From: JAJDYQ01 sp942491945
GTDB lineage: Bacteria; Pseudomonadota; Gammaproteobacteria; JAJDYQ01
DNA: 29,181 nt
Assembly (NCBI GenBank): GCA_942491945.1
Contig: CALODD010000011.1
Coordinates: 1 to 29,181, forward strand
Direction of reading: 5' to 3'
Of the stretch, positions 14,809 through 23,507 are shown piece after piece. A program made the translations under genes and the position numbers. The notes beneath the pieces are model-generated. The model searched no databases, was not told where the DNA came from, and saw nothing but the letters and a program-made list of their open reading frames with translations. How positions within the stretch are numbered: position 1 is the first letter of the stretch; every line of letters begins with the position of its first letter.

Positions 14809-17800
14809 ATGAGTGATTCTACAGGCACACAGCAGAATGCATCGTTAGGATGGATTCGTGACGAGCTAAATAAATCGCTCAATGATGCTCGCATTGCACT
14901 GGAAGCCTTCGTCGAAGGTGATGATGCAGGAAATATCGATTTACTACAGCAATGTCAGTTACTAATTCGGCAGATCAGAGGCACTTTGCAAATGGTGCAG
15001 CTGGAAGGCGCATCAATACTGACAGGCGAAATGAGCGATCTGCTTGATGATATCGTTTCTCGAGATAATCCATCAGATATTGATCAGGGTGTATTTGAGG
15101 CGCTAATGCGCTCTATCCTGCAGTTGCCGGATTACCTTTCCAGAGTGCAAAACGGTCAGGCTGATGCGGTCGTAGTTTTATTACCGCTGATAAACGACTT
15201 ACGTGGGGCGCACGGTCAAAGTGCGTTATCTGCCGAGTCGCTTTTTTCACCAGACTTTACCGGAATATTGCCAGATACGGGCGAGGCGAAAGCTGAAGAC
15301 TTATCTCAGTTGCTAAAGTCAACACGCCATCATATTCATCTTGGTATGCTGGGATTATTCCGTGGCAACGATGATGCCGACGCTATGCAGAAGATGATTG
15401 ATCTTTATGCAGGTTATTTTCAAAACGCCAGTGCCGAATCCGTTGTTCAGCTGTACTGGTTAGCTGCCGGTTTAACGGAAGCCATTAAAGATAAGGGCAT
15501 AGATCTCGATGAAGTGCCAGTCAAGCCAGTATTTGGGCAGATAGATCGTCAGTCCAAACTTATTATTGATGATGGCGAAGAAAAGCTGGCAGCTGATGCG
15601 CCTAAAGATTTACTGCGGATGTTGTTGTATTACATTGCACTTTCTGATTCTAACGGTGAATATGTAAGTCAGATCAGTGAGCGCTTCCGTCTACGAGAGC
15701 ATCTACCTACAGAAGAAGATCTGGAACAGATGCGCGATGCCCTGGCCGGCCCAAGTACCGAGGTCATGGAAACCGTTATCGAAGGTATCAATCAGGAGCT
15801 AGAGAGAGCTCGGGATATGCTTGATATCTATAACCGCACAGGCGAAGACGATCAGGAAAAACTTCAGACCATGGTGCAGGCGCTACGGAATGCCGCAGGT
15901 ACAGTGGCAATGGTTGGACAGCCCGACCTTCAAAACACATTGAATGAGCACTGCTCTAAGGTAGATGCCTATGTTAATGGTGATGCCGATATTGAGAGTG
16001 CGCAGTTAAATAAGTTGCCGGATATTCTTTTACAGGCTGAGTCAACACTGGCTGGTTTATTGCCAAAACGTTCAGATTCGGCATCAGCAGGGCCATCTCT
16101 CACAAGTTCGGGTATGTACGATGTCATGATGGCGGTGATTAAAGAGTCCGCCATAAACATGAGTAATGCGAAGGATGCCATTGCAGCATTTGCAGCGAAC
16201 CCAGATCAGGAACGTGGCCAGCTGAATGGTGCGAACGATTTATTACAGCAAGTGGCAGGTAGTCTGAAGATTGCGGCTCATCATGAGGCAAGTGATACGA
16301 CATATTTGTTGCGTCAGTATATTGAACAGGAATTGATCTCAGGGTCTGTAATTCCATCTGATGAGCAAGTCAGCGCATTGGCCGATGCAGTATCGAGCAT
16401 TGATTATTATCTGGATGCAGTTGTGCAGGATTTACCGAATCGTGAAGAGGCGTTATTGCTGGCTCAATCTTCACTGGCAATGCTCGGTTATGGGGATCCG
16501 CAGGATGTGGAAGCTGTCAGCGTTGAAATGGAAGGCGCCGCACCAGAAATAGAAGAAGACGATGAAGCTGATAATGAATTCGAACTTCCTGAAGATTCAG
16601 GCAGCCTGACCGAACTAGTCGATGAGTTCGCCGAGATGTCAGATGATGAGTCCAATGATACCAGTGCAGTTTTTGAGCTCGATGAAGGCGTTGCCGATAT
16701 TTCGTTGGAAGACGAATTAGCGACTGATCTGGGTGACATTGAGGAACCCGCTGAGATAGAGGAAGAAGTTGCGGATGTCGAAGAAGTCGAAATAGTACCG
16801 CCGGAAGAGTCCGAAGAAGACATGCAGGAACGTCTGCAAGCTGAATCGGAAGAAGACTTTTCAGACCTTCCATCAATAGATGCGGTTGAGGAATTACCAG
16901 AACCCGAACTTGAGGAAGTTGATGTCAGTGCGCCGGAAGAATCTGAAGAAGATCTTATGGCGCGTGTGCAGGCTGAGCAGGATGATATAGATGTCCTTGA
17001 TGTCGATGGTCTGGAAGTTTCTGATGTTGAGCCCGCGATAGAAGAGATTGAAGTTCAGGAAGACGCAGAATCTGGGGAAGTCGATACTTCCATGACATCT
17101 GCGGCTCTTAAATCAGCAAGCCCGCTAGGTGATGACCTTGATGAGGAAATCGTTGATATCTTTATTGAGGAAGCGGAAGAAGTACTTGAAGAGTTGCAAA
17201 AACAATTCCCGGGCTGGAAAGAAAATAGAGATAATTCAGAAGCATTAACAGTTATTCGCCGTTCGTTCCATACGCTGAAAGGCAGTGGTCGTATGGTCGG
17301 TGCAAACCAGATTGGAGAGTTTGCCTGGGCTATTGAGAATATGTTGAATCGTGTTATTGATAATACGATTACAGTTACTGATGATTTGCTTGACGTTATT
17401 GAAGAAACGATTAACGAGCTTCCTGGTATGGTGGAACACCTGAAAGGTGGCCCAGCACCATCATCACGTTATCAGGATTTATCGACAGATGCTGACCTGC
17501 TCTCTAAAGGCATGCCACGGCAGCACGGCGGTGCATCGGTAGCGTCGTCTGAGAACTCAACATCTGATGCAGACGAATCTGCAGACGATGTAGAACCTGG
17601 GGCTGTATTAGATGATTTAAGCTCATTTGCAGAAGCAGAAGCAGAAGCAGAAGCAGAAGCAGAAGCAGAAGCAGAAGCAGAAGAATGGTCTGATAATAAC
17701 GAACCAACTCCCACCCCTTCCTCGCCCTTAAAATCTGATGAACTTCGCAGTATTTATAGCGATGAAACCAATCAGTATCTCAATACACTGAGGAGCTTTG

Positions 17801-20800
17801 CCGAGCAGTGTCGCGCTGGTAGTGGCAGCTGTCTGTTACAGGATGAACATATTCGAGTGATCCATACCCTTCATGGTGGATCAGCAACTGTTGGAGCGTT
17901 TGATTTAAATCGTTTGCTGGCAGTCATGGAACCATTAGCTGTTGCACTGAAAGATCATCGCAAAGCGGTCGATTCGGAAATGTTGGCTTTGATTGATCGA
18001 TTACTCGCACAAATACAACTTTATCTGGATGAGATAAATGGCGGTGATGAGCCTTTTGAATTTGATGAATCATTATTATCTGATCTGGAAGGGGCATACG
18101 CACAATATAAAGAACTGTTCGAATTAGAAAGTACTGGCGACATTGAAATTGCGAGTGATATCGATAATGACAATCTCGATGGGTCTGAAGAAATTGAAAA
18201 CTCAGCTGCACTGGAAGAAATTAGTTCCTCGTTAGAAGATTTGCACCAAATTATGTCGCAGGACGACCTGGATGAGTCAGATGTGGATGAGGATGCAAGC
18301 GGTGTTTCTTTTACTCCGGATGATGACGAAGAAATCGACCCTGAGATCAGAGATATTTTTATTGAGGAATCCACTGAATTACTCGCATCAATCGAACACC
18401 AACTTGATCAATGGCAGTCGCAACCTGGTAACCGCGAATTGATGATTGGCGTACAGCGCGATATTCACACCCTGAAGGGTGGTGCGCGTATGGTGAATTA
18501 CAAGCCAATGTCTGAAGTAGGTCATGCGATGGAAACATTGCTGGAAAAAGTCGTCGATGGGCAGGTGGATGTTGACGCGGGGCTATTTGGAATCCTGCAT
18601 GAAGCCAGAGACCGATTGCAGGGGCATTTTGAATCCCTGCGTGAAGGTGAGCCGGATACGTTAACCGATACCGCTACGATCGATCGTTTGCAAACGTTCA
18701 CGGGTTCACAGGCTGTAGAGCCTGTGGCAGCTCAGCCGGTAAATGAAGAGACCACCTTCGAAGATTCATCGTTCGATTCTGATGACGAGGAAAGTGTTGG
18801 TCTGGATCTGATCGAAATCTTTATGGATGAGGCCGGTGATCTACTGCAGGCTATCGATGAAACTCTAAACCAATGGGAAGGTAATCCACAGGACTTAAAT
18901 CATGTTATTCAGTTGCAACGTGATATCCATACGCTGAAGGGCGGGGCTCGTATGGTCAATCTGTCAGGCCTGGGAGACCTAGGTCATGCGACCGAGACCC
19001 TACTGACATCAATCGTTGATGGTCATACGGAGATAGTTTCTCCTATGTTTGGTGTCATGTTTGAAGTTAAAGATGAGCTTCAAATGATGTATGAGCATGC
19101 AAAGTCTAGCAAAGGTGATTTGAAGCCGACACGGTCAAGTCTTGATGCGCTTGAGCGCATTCGTCAGGGTGATGTTGAGCATCTCAGTGAGGCATTACTA
19201 GAAACGGATGAGGACGGTGAAACTTCGGTATATAAAATCCCTGTCTTAAGTGTTGATGATAGTCAGCTTGTTAATACTGAAAATGAAGCCTCTGATCAAT
19301 TTGATATGACGCCATCTTCATCAAATACAGCACTGGAAGATGAGGATAGCATTTCAGTATCAACAGAAAGTTATGATCAGACACCTTCAGAGGCTTCGCA
19401 GGCATTAGCTTCAGAAGATACTACACTGACAAAAATTGTTGCCTCAGCAGAAGCAAAAACGGATACAAAACAAAAGGCGACAAATAAACGAACACAGTCC
19501 CGAGCAGAAGGCGAAACCATTCGCGTGCGATCTGATCTCATTGATAATCTTGTGAACCTGGCAGGTGAATCAAATATTTTTCGTTCTCGTCTGGAGCAGC
19601 AAAGTAATAGTTTCCGTTTTAGCCTTAGTGAACTGGATCAAACGGTAACCCGTTTAAAAGATCAGCTCAGAAAGATGGAGATTGAAACAGAAACACAGAT
19701 TCTTTCTCGTCACGAGCGTGAGCACGAAGTGCAGATGGATGAAAATTTTGATCCACTCGAAATGGATCAGTATTCACAGCTACAACAGTTATCCAAGAGT
19801 CTGGTTGAGAGTGTCAGCGACTTAACAAGTTTACAGGACATGTTAGGTGGACTAACGCGTGATAGTGAATTACTACTCGTGCAGCAAGGTCGTGTAAATA
19901 CTGAACTACAGGATCGTCTCATGCAGGCACGTGTAGTGCCTTTTGCTGCAACCATGGCTTCCCGTATGCGCCGGATTATTCGCCAGACCTGTCAGCAGCT
20001 GGATAAGAAAGCTGAGTTGAAGCTGGTGGGTGCAAATGAAGAAATGGATCGCCATGTGCTCGACCGGATGGTGGCACCTCTCGAACATATGCTACGTAAT
20101 TCAATTGCACATGGTATTGAGCCGCCAGAAATTAGAGCTGCTCGTGGTAAGTCGGAAACTGGAACGATCACGGTAACTGTTGGCAGAGAAGGTGGTGAAA
20201 TTGTTGTACAGGTTTCTGATGATGGGGCGGGTTTAAATACTAAGGTCATTCGCGAAAAAGCGGAGAGCAAAGGCCTTATCGTAGAAAATGCTGACATGAC
20301 CGACGATGATCTGATGCAATTGATTCTAGCGCCGGGTTTCAGTACCGCTGAGTCCGTAAGTCAAATTTCGGGCCGTGGCGTTGGTATGGATGTGGTGAAT
20401 AACGAGATTAAACAGCTCGGTGGTTCGCTGCATATTGAATCAGTTTATGAAAGAGGCGCTTCGATTACCATTCGCCTGCCTTTTACGCTGGCGATTAACC
20501 AGGCACTGCTTGTAGGTGTTGGTCATGACCTCTACGCGATACCACTGAGCAGTATCGAAGGTATATCGCGTATTGCCAGTAATGATGCTGAGGAAATGTT
20601 GAGTGATGAAGATTGTAGTTATCAGTACGGCGGGGATGATTACCAGATGACTGCTTTAGGTAGTGTGCTTGGGCGAACCGAAGGTGTGGGAACTGTAGAT
20701 GAAACAGATCGACCAGCGCTGATACTTGTTCGTGCAGGTGGACATCGCGTAGCGTTTTATGTTGACAGGATTATTGGTCATAACGAGATCGTAGTGAAAT

Positions 20801-21348
20801 CACTCGGTGCTCAGGTAAGTTCTGTACAGGGCGTAGCTGGTGGCACGATCCTCGGTGACGGCCAGGTGGCATTAATTCTTGATGCACCAGCATTGGTGCG
20901 TATGGTCGCAGCAGAGCATGGCTTGAGTCGTACCGAGCAAGTCGAAATTATGGAACAGCCTGATAGCGTTAATATTAAGGTTATGGTGGTTGATGATTCG
21001 ATTACAGTGCGTCGAGTAACTACTCGTCTGCTCGAGCGCCATGATATGGATGTGGTAACAGCCAAAGACGGCGTTGAGGCAACTGCATTACTGGAAGAAG
21101 TGATTCCAGACGTGATGTTGCTGGATGTGGAAATGCCACGCATGGATGGTTATGAGTTGGCAACACAAATGCGCAATGACGACCGTTATCGTAATGTGCC
21201 TATACTTATGATTACGTCCCGTACTGGTGCTAAACACCGTGAGCGCGCTGAAGCTATTGGTGTCGATCGATATCTCGGAAAGCCGTATCAGGAAATGGAA
21301 TTAATGGGGCACATCAATGACGTGCTCGAATCACGTCGGAGTCATTAA
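14809..21348 (+). CDS. chpA: ChpA/PilL: multi-Hpt hybrid chemotaxis histidine kinase
   Basis: A 2179-residue CheA-like kinase that runs the Pil-Chp system. Four Hpt domains with a phosphorylatable histidine are visible: H821 (FHTLKGSGRMVG), H1019 (IHTLHGGSATVG), H1220 and H1374 (both IHTLKGGARMVN). Three further Hpt-like helices near residues 54, 360 and 480 have Arg or Gln where the histidine should be. Acidic low-complexity linkers fill about 565-790 and 900-990. The dimerisation helices begin near 1568, the ATPase N-box (HMLRNSIAHG) is near 1760, GRGVGMDVV is near 1855, a CheW domain spans about 1894-2040, and a receiver ends the protein with acceptor D2106 (MLLDVEMPRMDGYE). Pseudomonas ChpA has a similar plan and is somewhat longer. 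The ribosome-binding site is weak. The stop overlaps the next start (TAATG). Confidence 0.96.
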   Translation: MSDSTGTQQNASLGWIRDELNKSLNDARIALEAFVEGDDAGNIDLLQQCQLLIRQIRGTLQMVQLEGASILTGEMSDLLDDIVSRDNPSDIDQGVFEALMRSILQLPDYLSRVQNGQADAVVVLLPLINDLRGAHGQSALSAESLFSPDFTGILPDTGEAKAEDLSQLLKSTRHHIHLGMLGLFRGNDDADAMQKMIDLYAGYFQNASAESVVQLYWLAAGLTEAIKDKGIDLDEVPVKPVFGQIDRQSKLIIDDGEEKLAADAPKDLLRMLLYYIALSDSNGEYVSQISERFRLREHLPTEEDLEQMRDALAGPSTEVMETVIEGINQELERARDMLDIYNRTGEDDQEKLQTMVQALRNAAGTVAMVGQPDLQNTLNEHCSKVDAYVNGDADIESAQLNKLPDILLQAESTLAGLLPKRSDSASAGPSLTSSGMYDVMMAVIKESAINMSNAKDAIAAFAANPDQERGQLNGANDLLQQVAGSLKIAAHHEASDTTYLLRQYIEQELISGSVIPSDEQVSALADAVSSIDYYLDAVVQDLPNREEALLLAQSSLAMLGYGDPQDVEAVSVEMEGAAPEIEEDDEADNEFELPEDSGSLTELVDEFAEMSDDESNDTSAVFELDEGVADISLEDELATDLGDIEEPAEIEEEVADVEEVEIVPPEESEEDMQERLQAESEEDFSDLPSIDAVEELPEPELEEVDVSAPEESEEDLMARVQAEQDDIDVLDVDGLEVSDVEPAIEEIEVQEDAESGEVDTSMTSAALKSASPLGDDLDEEIVDIFIEEAEEVLEELQKQFPGWKENRDNSEALTVIRRSFHTLKGSGRMVGANQIGEFAWAIENMLNRVIDNTITVTDDLLDVIEETINELPGMVEHLKGGPAPSSRYQDLSTDADLLSKGMPRQHGGASVASSENSTSDADESADDVEPGAVLDDLSSFAEAEAEAEAEAEAEAEAEEWSDNNEPTPTPSSPLKSDELRSIYSDETNQYLNTLRSFAEQCRAGSGSCLLQDEHIRVIHTLHGGSATVGAFDLNRLLAVMEPLAVALKDHRKAVDSEMLALIDRLLAQIQLYLDEINGGDEPFEFDESLLSDLEGAYAQYKELFELESTGDIEIASDIDNDNLDGSEEIENSAALEEISSSLEDLHQIMSQDDLDESDVDEDASGVSFTPDDDEEIDPEIRDIFIEESTELLASIEHQLDQWQSQPGNRELMIGVQRDIHTLKGGARMVNYKPMSEVGHAMETLLEKVVDGQVDVDAGLFGILHEARDRLQGHFESLREGEPDTLTDTATIDRLQTFTGSQAVEPVAAQPVNEETTFEDSSFDSDDEESVGLDLIEIFMDEAGDLLQAIDETLNQWEGNPQDLNHVIQLQRDIHTLKGGARMVNLSGLGDLGHATETLLTSIVDGHTEIVSPMFGVMFEVKDELQMMYEHAKSSKGDLKPTRSSLDALERIRQGDVEHLSEALLETDEDGETSVYKIPVLSVDDSQLVNTENEASDQFDMTPSSSNTALEDEDSISVSTESYDQTPSEASQALASEDTTLTKIVASAEAKTDTKQKATNKRTQSRAEGETIRVRSDLIDNLVNLAGESNIFRSRLEQQSNSFRFSLSELDQTVTRLKDQLRKMEIETETQILSRHEREHEVQMDENFDPLEMDQYSQLQQLSKSLVESVSDLTSLQDMLGGLTRDSELLLVQQGRVNTELQDRLMQARVVPFAATMASRMRRIIRQTCQQLDKKAELKLVGANEEMDRHVLDRMVAPLEHMLRNSIAHGIEPPEIRAARGKSETGTITVTVGREGGEIVVQVSDDGAGLNTKVIREKAESKGLIVENADMTDDDLMQLILAPGFSTAESVSQISGRGVGMDVVNNEIKQLGGSLHIESVYERGASITIRLPFTLAINQALLVGVGHDLYAIPLSSIEGISRIASNDAEEMLSDEDCSYQYGGDDYQMTALGSVLGRTEGVGTVDETDRPALILVRAGGHRVAFYVDRIIGHNEIVVKSLGAQVSSVQGVAGGTILGDGQVALILDAPALVRMVAAEHGLSRTEQVEIMEQPDSVNIKVMVVDDSITVRRVTTRLLERHDMDVVTAKDGVEATALLEEVIPDVMLLDVEMPRMDGYELATQMRNDDRYRNVPILMITSRTGAKHRERAEAIGVDRYLGKPYQEMELMGHINDVLESRRSH
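17629..17682 (+). repeat. Nine perfect copies of a GCAGAA hexanucleotide inside chpA
   Basis: The 6-bp unit GCAGAA is repeated nine times without interruption and encodes (Ala-Glu)9 in the linker between the first and second Hpt domains with histidine (about residues 941-958). Copy-number change by slippage would add or remove two residues at a time and keep the frame. The other frames of the tract give long Ser-Ala and poly-Leu runs on the minus strand, which are not genes. Confidence 0.95.
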
Positions 21349-21836
21349 TGTCCGAGACTGTTAAAGAAGTTCGTGGATTGATCGTACCTCTAGAAGGTAT
21401 GCGTCTGGTTTTGCCAGATAGCATTGTTCTTCAGGTTTTAACGTCCGTGGATCTGGAGTCTTTTGATAATGCGCCGAACTGGTTGCTGGGGTCGCTAGAG
21501 TGGCAGAAGCGTCGCTTGCCCTTATTGTCTTATGAAGTAGCCAGTAGTTATAGTGATCGTTCGGTTGAAACTAATCGTGTACTGATTCTGAAATCTATGA
21601 ATTACATAGATCGCGTGCCGTTTTACGCAATCACGTTGTCCGGTATTCCGCATCCAGCTGTTTTAAATGATGCAAATTTGCAGGAAGTTGCGAGTGCAGG
21701 TGCTTCATCGCCGCTGATCTTGAATCAGATATTAGTTGAGGGTGAGCCAGCGAGTATTCCAAATCTGGATGCTCTGGAAGAGATGCTAATGAGTCAGTAC
21801 GGTCTATTTCAGACTTCAGAAACCGTTGTTGCCTAG
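21348..21836 (+). CDS. chpC: CheW-domain protein, ChpC-like
   Basis: A 162-residue protein with a CheW-like fold: VRGLIVPLEGMRLVLPDSIV at the start, NWLLGSLEWQKRRLPLLSYE where CheW proteins have the GxxxWRG-type segment, and RVLILKSMNYIDRVPFYAI after it. It is a second coupling protein for the Chp cluster, and in Pseudomonas chpC follows chpA and chpB. The ATG overlaps the chpA stop by one base (TAATG), so the two are coupled in translation. chpB is missing between them. It ends 12 bp before the convergent rsmE stop; no convincing rho-independent terminator is seen there. Confidence 0.82.
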   Translation: MSETVKEVRGLIVPLEGMRLVLPDSIVLQVLTSVDLESFDNAPNWLLGSLEWQKRRLPLLSYEVASSYSDRSVETNRVLILKSMNYIDRVPFYAITLSGIPHPAVLNDANLQEVASAGASSPLILNQILVEGEPASIPNLDALEEMLMSQYGLFQTSETVVA

Positions 21837-21848
21837 CCTGTTTCAGGT

Positions 21849-22577
21849 TTAGCCTAAGTCCCCCCATAGAACACCGGCCGCAGTTAATGTGGCAATCGCG
21901 GCTGTTTCGGTGCGTAAAATCCGCGAGCCAAACTTTATACCTTCAATACCATTGGCTTTAAACATATCCACTTCATCATCACTAAAGCCGCCTTCTGGTC
22001 CGATGCAAATAGTGACATTTGACTGAGCGGGTAAATCAGAAAGTGTTTTTGACGCTAGTGGATCAAAATACATCGAGCAGGTTCCCTTAACCATTCCCAT
22101 AGTGTCAGTCAGCGAGCGGGGCGACATGATTTCAACCAGCTGAGTTCTTCCGCTTTGTTCACAGGCTGATGTCATCACTTTTTGCCAGTGTTGTACTTTC
22201 CGGGCAACTTTTTCCTTTGATATTTTAACAACAGAACGTGAGGTGGAGACTGGGATAATCCGTGAAACACCGAGCTCAGTTGCTTTCTGTATGATGAAAT
22301 CCATTTTTTCACCCTTTGCCAGAGACTGAATAAGGGTAATGTTGATGGGTGATGTCATTGCTACATTGTGCTGATCTTCAATCAAAACGGTGACGGAAGA
22401 TTTACTAATAGAATTGATTGTTGTCGAGAACTCGGAGTTGGTATTGTTAAATAAAATCAGTGCATCGTGCTTAGTTAGTCGTAGCACTCGTGCGATATGG
22501 TGGGCAGCCTGACCTACTATTATGTATTCCTGACCTGTTGTCAGGTTGGCATCAACGAATATTCGAGGAATGCGCAT
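21849..22577 (-). CDS. rsmE: 16S rRNA (uracil1498-N3)-methyltransferase
   Basis: A 242-residue SPOUT methyltransferase of normal length. The N-terminal PUA-like part starts MRIPRIFVDANLT. The middle shows SLAKGEKMDFIIQKATELGV, and the trefoil-knot SAM site is CIGPEGGFSDDEVDMF followed by FGSRILRTETAAIATLT. It methylates N3 of U1498 in the 30S subunit. It lies 14 bp after the metF stop in the same direction, so it probably shares the ahcY-metF transcript. The shared use of SAM gives a loose metabolic logic to that grouping. Confidence 0.96.
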   Translation of the reverse strand: MRIPRIFVDANLTTGQEYIIVGQAAHHIARVLRLTKHDALILFNNTNSEFSTTINSISKSSVTVLIEDQHNVAMTSPINITLIQSLAKGEKMDFIIQKATELGVSRIIPVSTSRSVVKISKEKVARKVQHWQKVMTSACEQSGRTQLVEIMSPRSLTDTMGMVKGTCSMYFDPLASKTLSDLPAQSNVTICIGPEGGFSDDEVDMFKANGIEGIKFGSRILRTETAAIATLTAAGVLWGDLG

Positions 22578-22591
22578 TCTGGAATGTTTCG

Positions 22592-23425
22592 TTAGCCTTC
22601 ATGTCCCAGGCGCGTGAGAATTTCCAGGCTCGAATGAGATTGATTTAGCGTGTAGAAATGTAATCCGGGCGCACCCTGATCAAGTAGTCGTTGGCAAAGA
22701 TCAGTAATAAAATCTAATCCAAAGGATTTAATTGAATCGATATCATCTTCGAAACCCTGCAGTCGATGATGTAACCATCGAGGAATCTCTGCACCACAGA
22801 TATTTGAGAATCGTGCCAGCTGCTCGTAATTGGTGATGGGCATAATTCCTGGAATGATTGGGGCGTTAATTCCTGCCTTGCTCGTGCGTTCACAAAAATC
22901 AAAGTAAGCGTCGGCATTAAAAAAGTATTGAGTAATGGCACTGTCTGCACCCGCATCGATTTTCTGTTTGAAGTACATTAAATCTTTTTCTGCGCTCTTA
23001 CTCTCAGGATGCATTTCTGGGTAGGCTGCAACTTCGAGGTGAAAAACATCGCCCGTTGTTTCGCGTATATATTCAACAAGTTGATTGGCGTAGTGAAACT
23101 CACCGCTATCGACAGTACCTGAAGGTAAGTCCCCCCGAAGCGTTACAATGCGTTTAATGCCTGCTTCCAGGTATCCATCTAGCAGCTCCTTGATATTCTC
23201 ACGAGTAGATCCAACGCAGGAAAGGTGAGGTGCGGCTGGAACGGATGAGTTGTTCTGTATATCGACTACCGTATCGTAAGTATGGTCACGTGTAGAGCCG
23301 CCGGCACCAAAGGTCACGGAAAAAAACTCCGGATTAAGTGTTTCAAGTGCTGTGCGTGTCTGGCGTAATTTTTCCCGGCCTTTGTCGGTCTTCGGTGGAA
23401 AAAATTCAAAGCTAATCGTAGTCAT
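22592..23425 (-). CDS. metF: 5,10-Methylenetetrahydrofolate reductase
   Basis: A 277-residue TIM-barrel flavoprotein that makes 5-methyltetrahydrofolate for methionine synthesis. SFEFFPPKTDKGREKL is at the start, VTFGAGGSTRDHTYD, RIVTLRGDLPSG, VAAYPEMHPES and GADSAITQYFFNADAYFDF follow, and PGIMPITNYEQLARF is near the end. These are standard MetF segments. The ATG at 23425 gives the usual N-terminus; a TTG eight codons earlier is open but unlikely. No strong ribosome-binding site is seen, so translation may depend on the upstream gene. It lies downstream of ahcY, with a perfect hairpin in the 82-bp gap, and so under the SAH riboswitch. Confidence 0.96.
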   Translation of the reverse strand: MTTISFEFFPPKTDKGREKLRQTRTALETLNPEFFSVTFGAGGSTRDHTYDTVVDIQNNSSVPAAPHLSCVGSTRENIKELLDGYLEAGIKRIVTLRGDLPSGTVDSGEFHYANQLVEYIRETTGDVFHLEVAAYPEMHPESKSAEKDLMYFKQKIDAGADSAITQYFFNADAYFDFCERTSKAGINAPIIPGIMPITNYEQLARFSNICGAEIPRWLHHRLQGFEDDIDSIKSFGLDFITDLCQRLLDQGAPGLHFYTLNQSHSSLEILTRLGHEG

Positions 23426-23467
23426 GTTTTCGTTGTCGGGTGATAGCAATAGAATGATTAAGTCACA

Positions 23468-23493
23468 GGGTATGCTTCTGATGAAGCATACCC
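23468..23493 (-). other. Perfect intercistronic hairpin between ahcY and metF
   Basis: An 11-bp perfect stem (GGGTATGCTTC with GAAGCATACCC) with a four-base loop lies 14 bp after the ahcY stop and 42 bp before the metF start. Neither strand has a T-run after it, so it is not a standard intrinsic terminator. In the ahcY-metF transcript it could block 3' exonucleases and give ahcY more stable mRNA than metF, or act as a partial attenuator. Confidence 0.75.
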
Positions 23494-23507
23494 ATGCTAC
23501 ATGTTGC

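Noticed and set aside
17629..17682. CRISPR-like or tandem mobile repeat
   Set aside because: The unit is only 6 bp without spacers and encodes an in-frame Ala-Glu linker, so it is a coding microsatellite.
16488..18374. Long minus-strand frames inside chpA that encode Ser-rich or Leu-rich proteins
   Set aside because: They are mirror frames of the acidic linkers and the GCAGAA tract. The plus-strand kinase frame is continuous and has clear domains.
21837..21848. Terminator between the convergent chpC and rsmE genes
   Set aside because: Only a weak CCTG-TTT-CAGG hairpin is present and no T-run follows on either strand.
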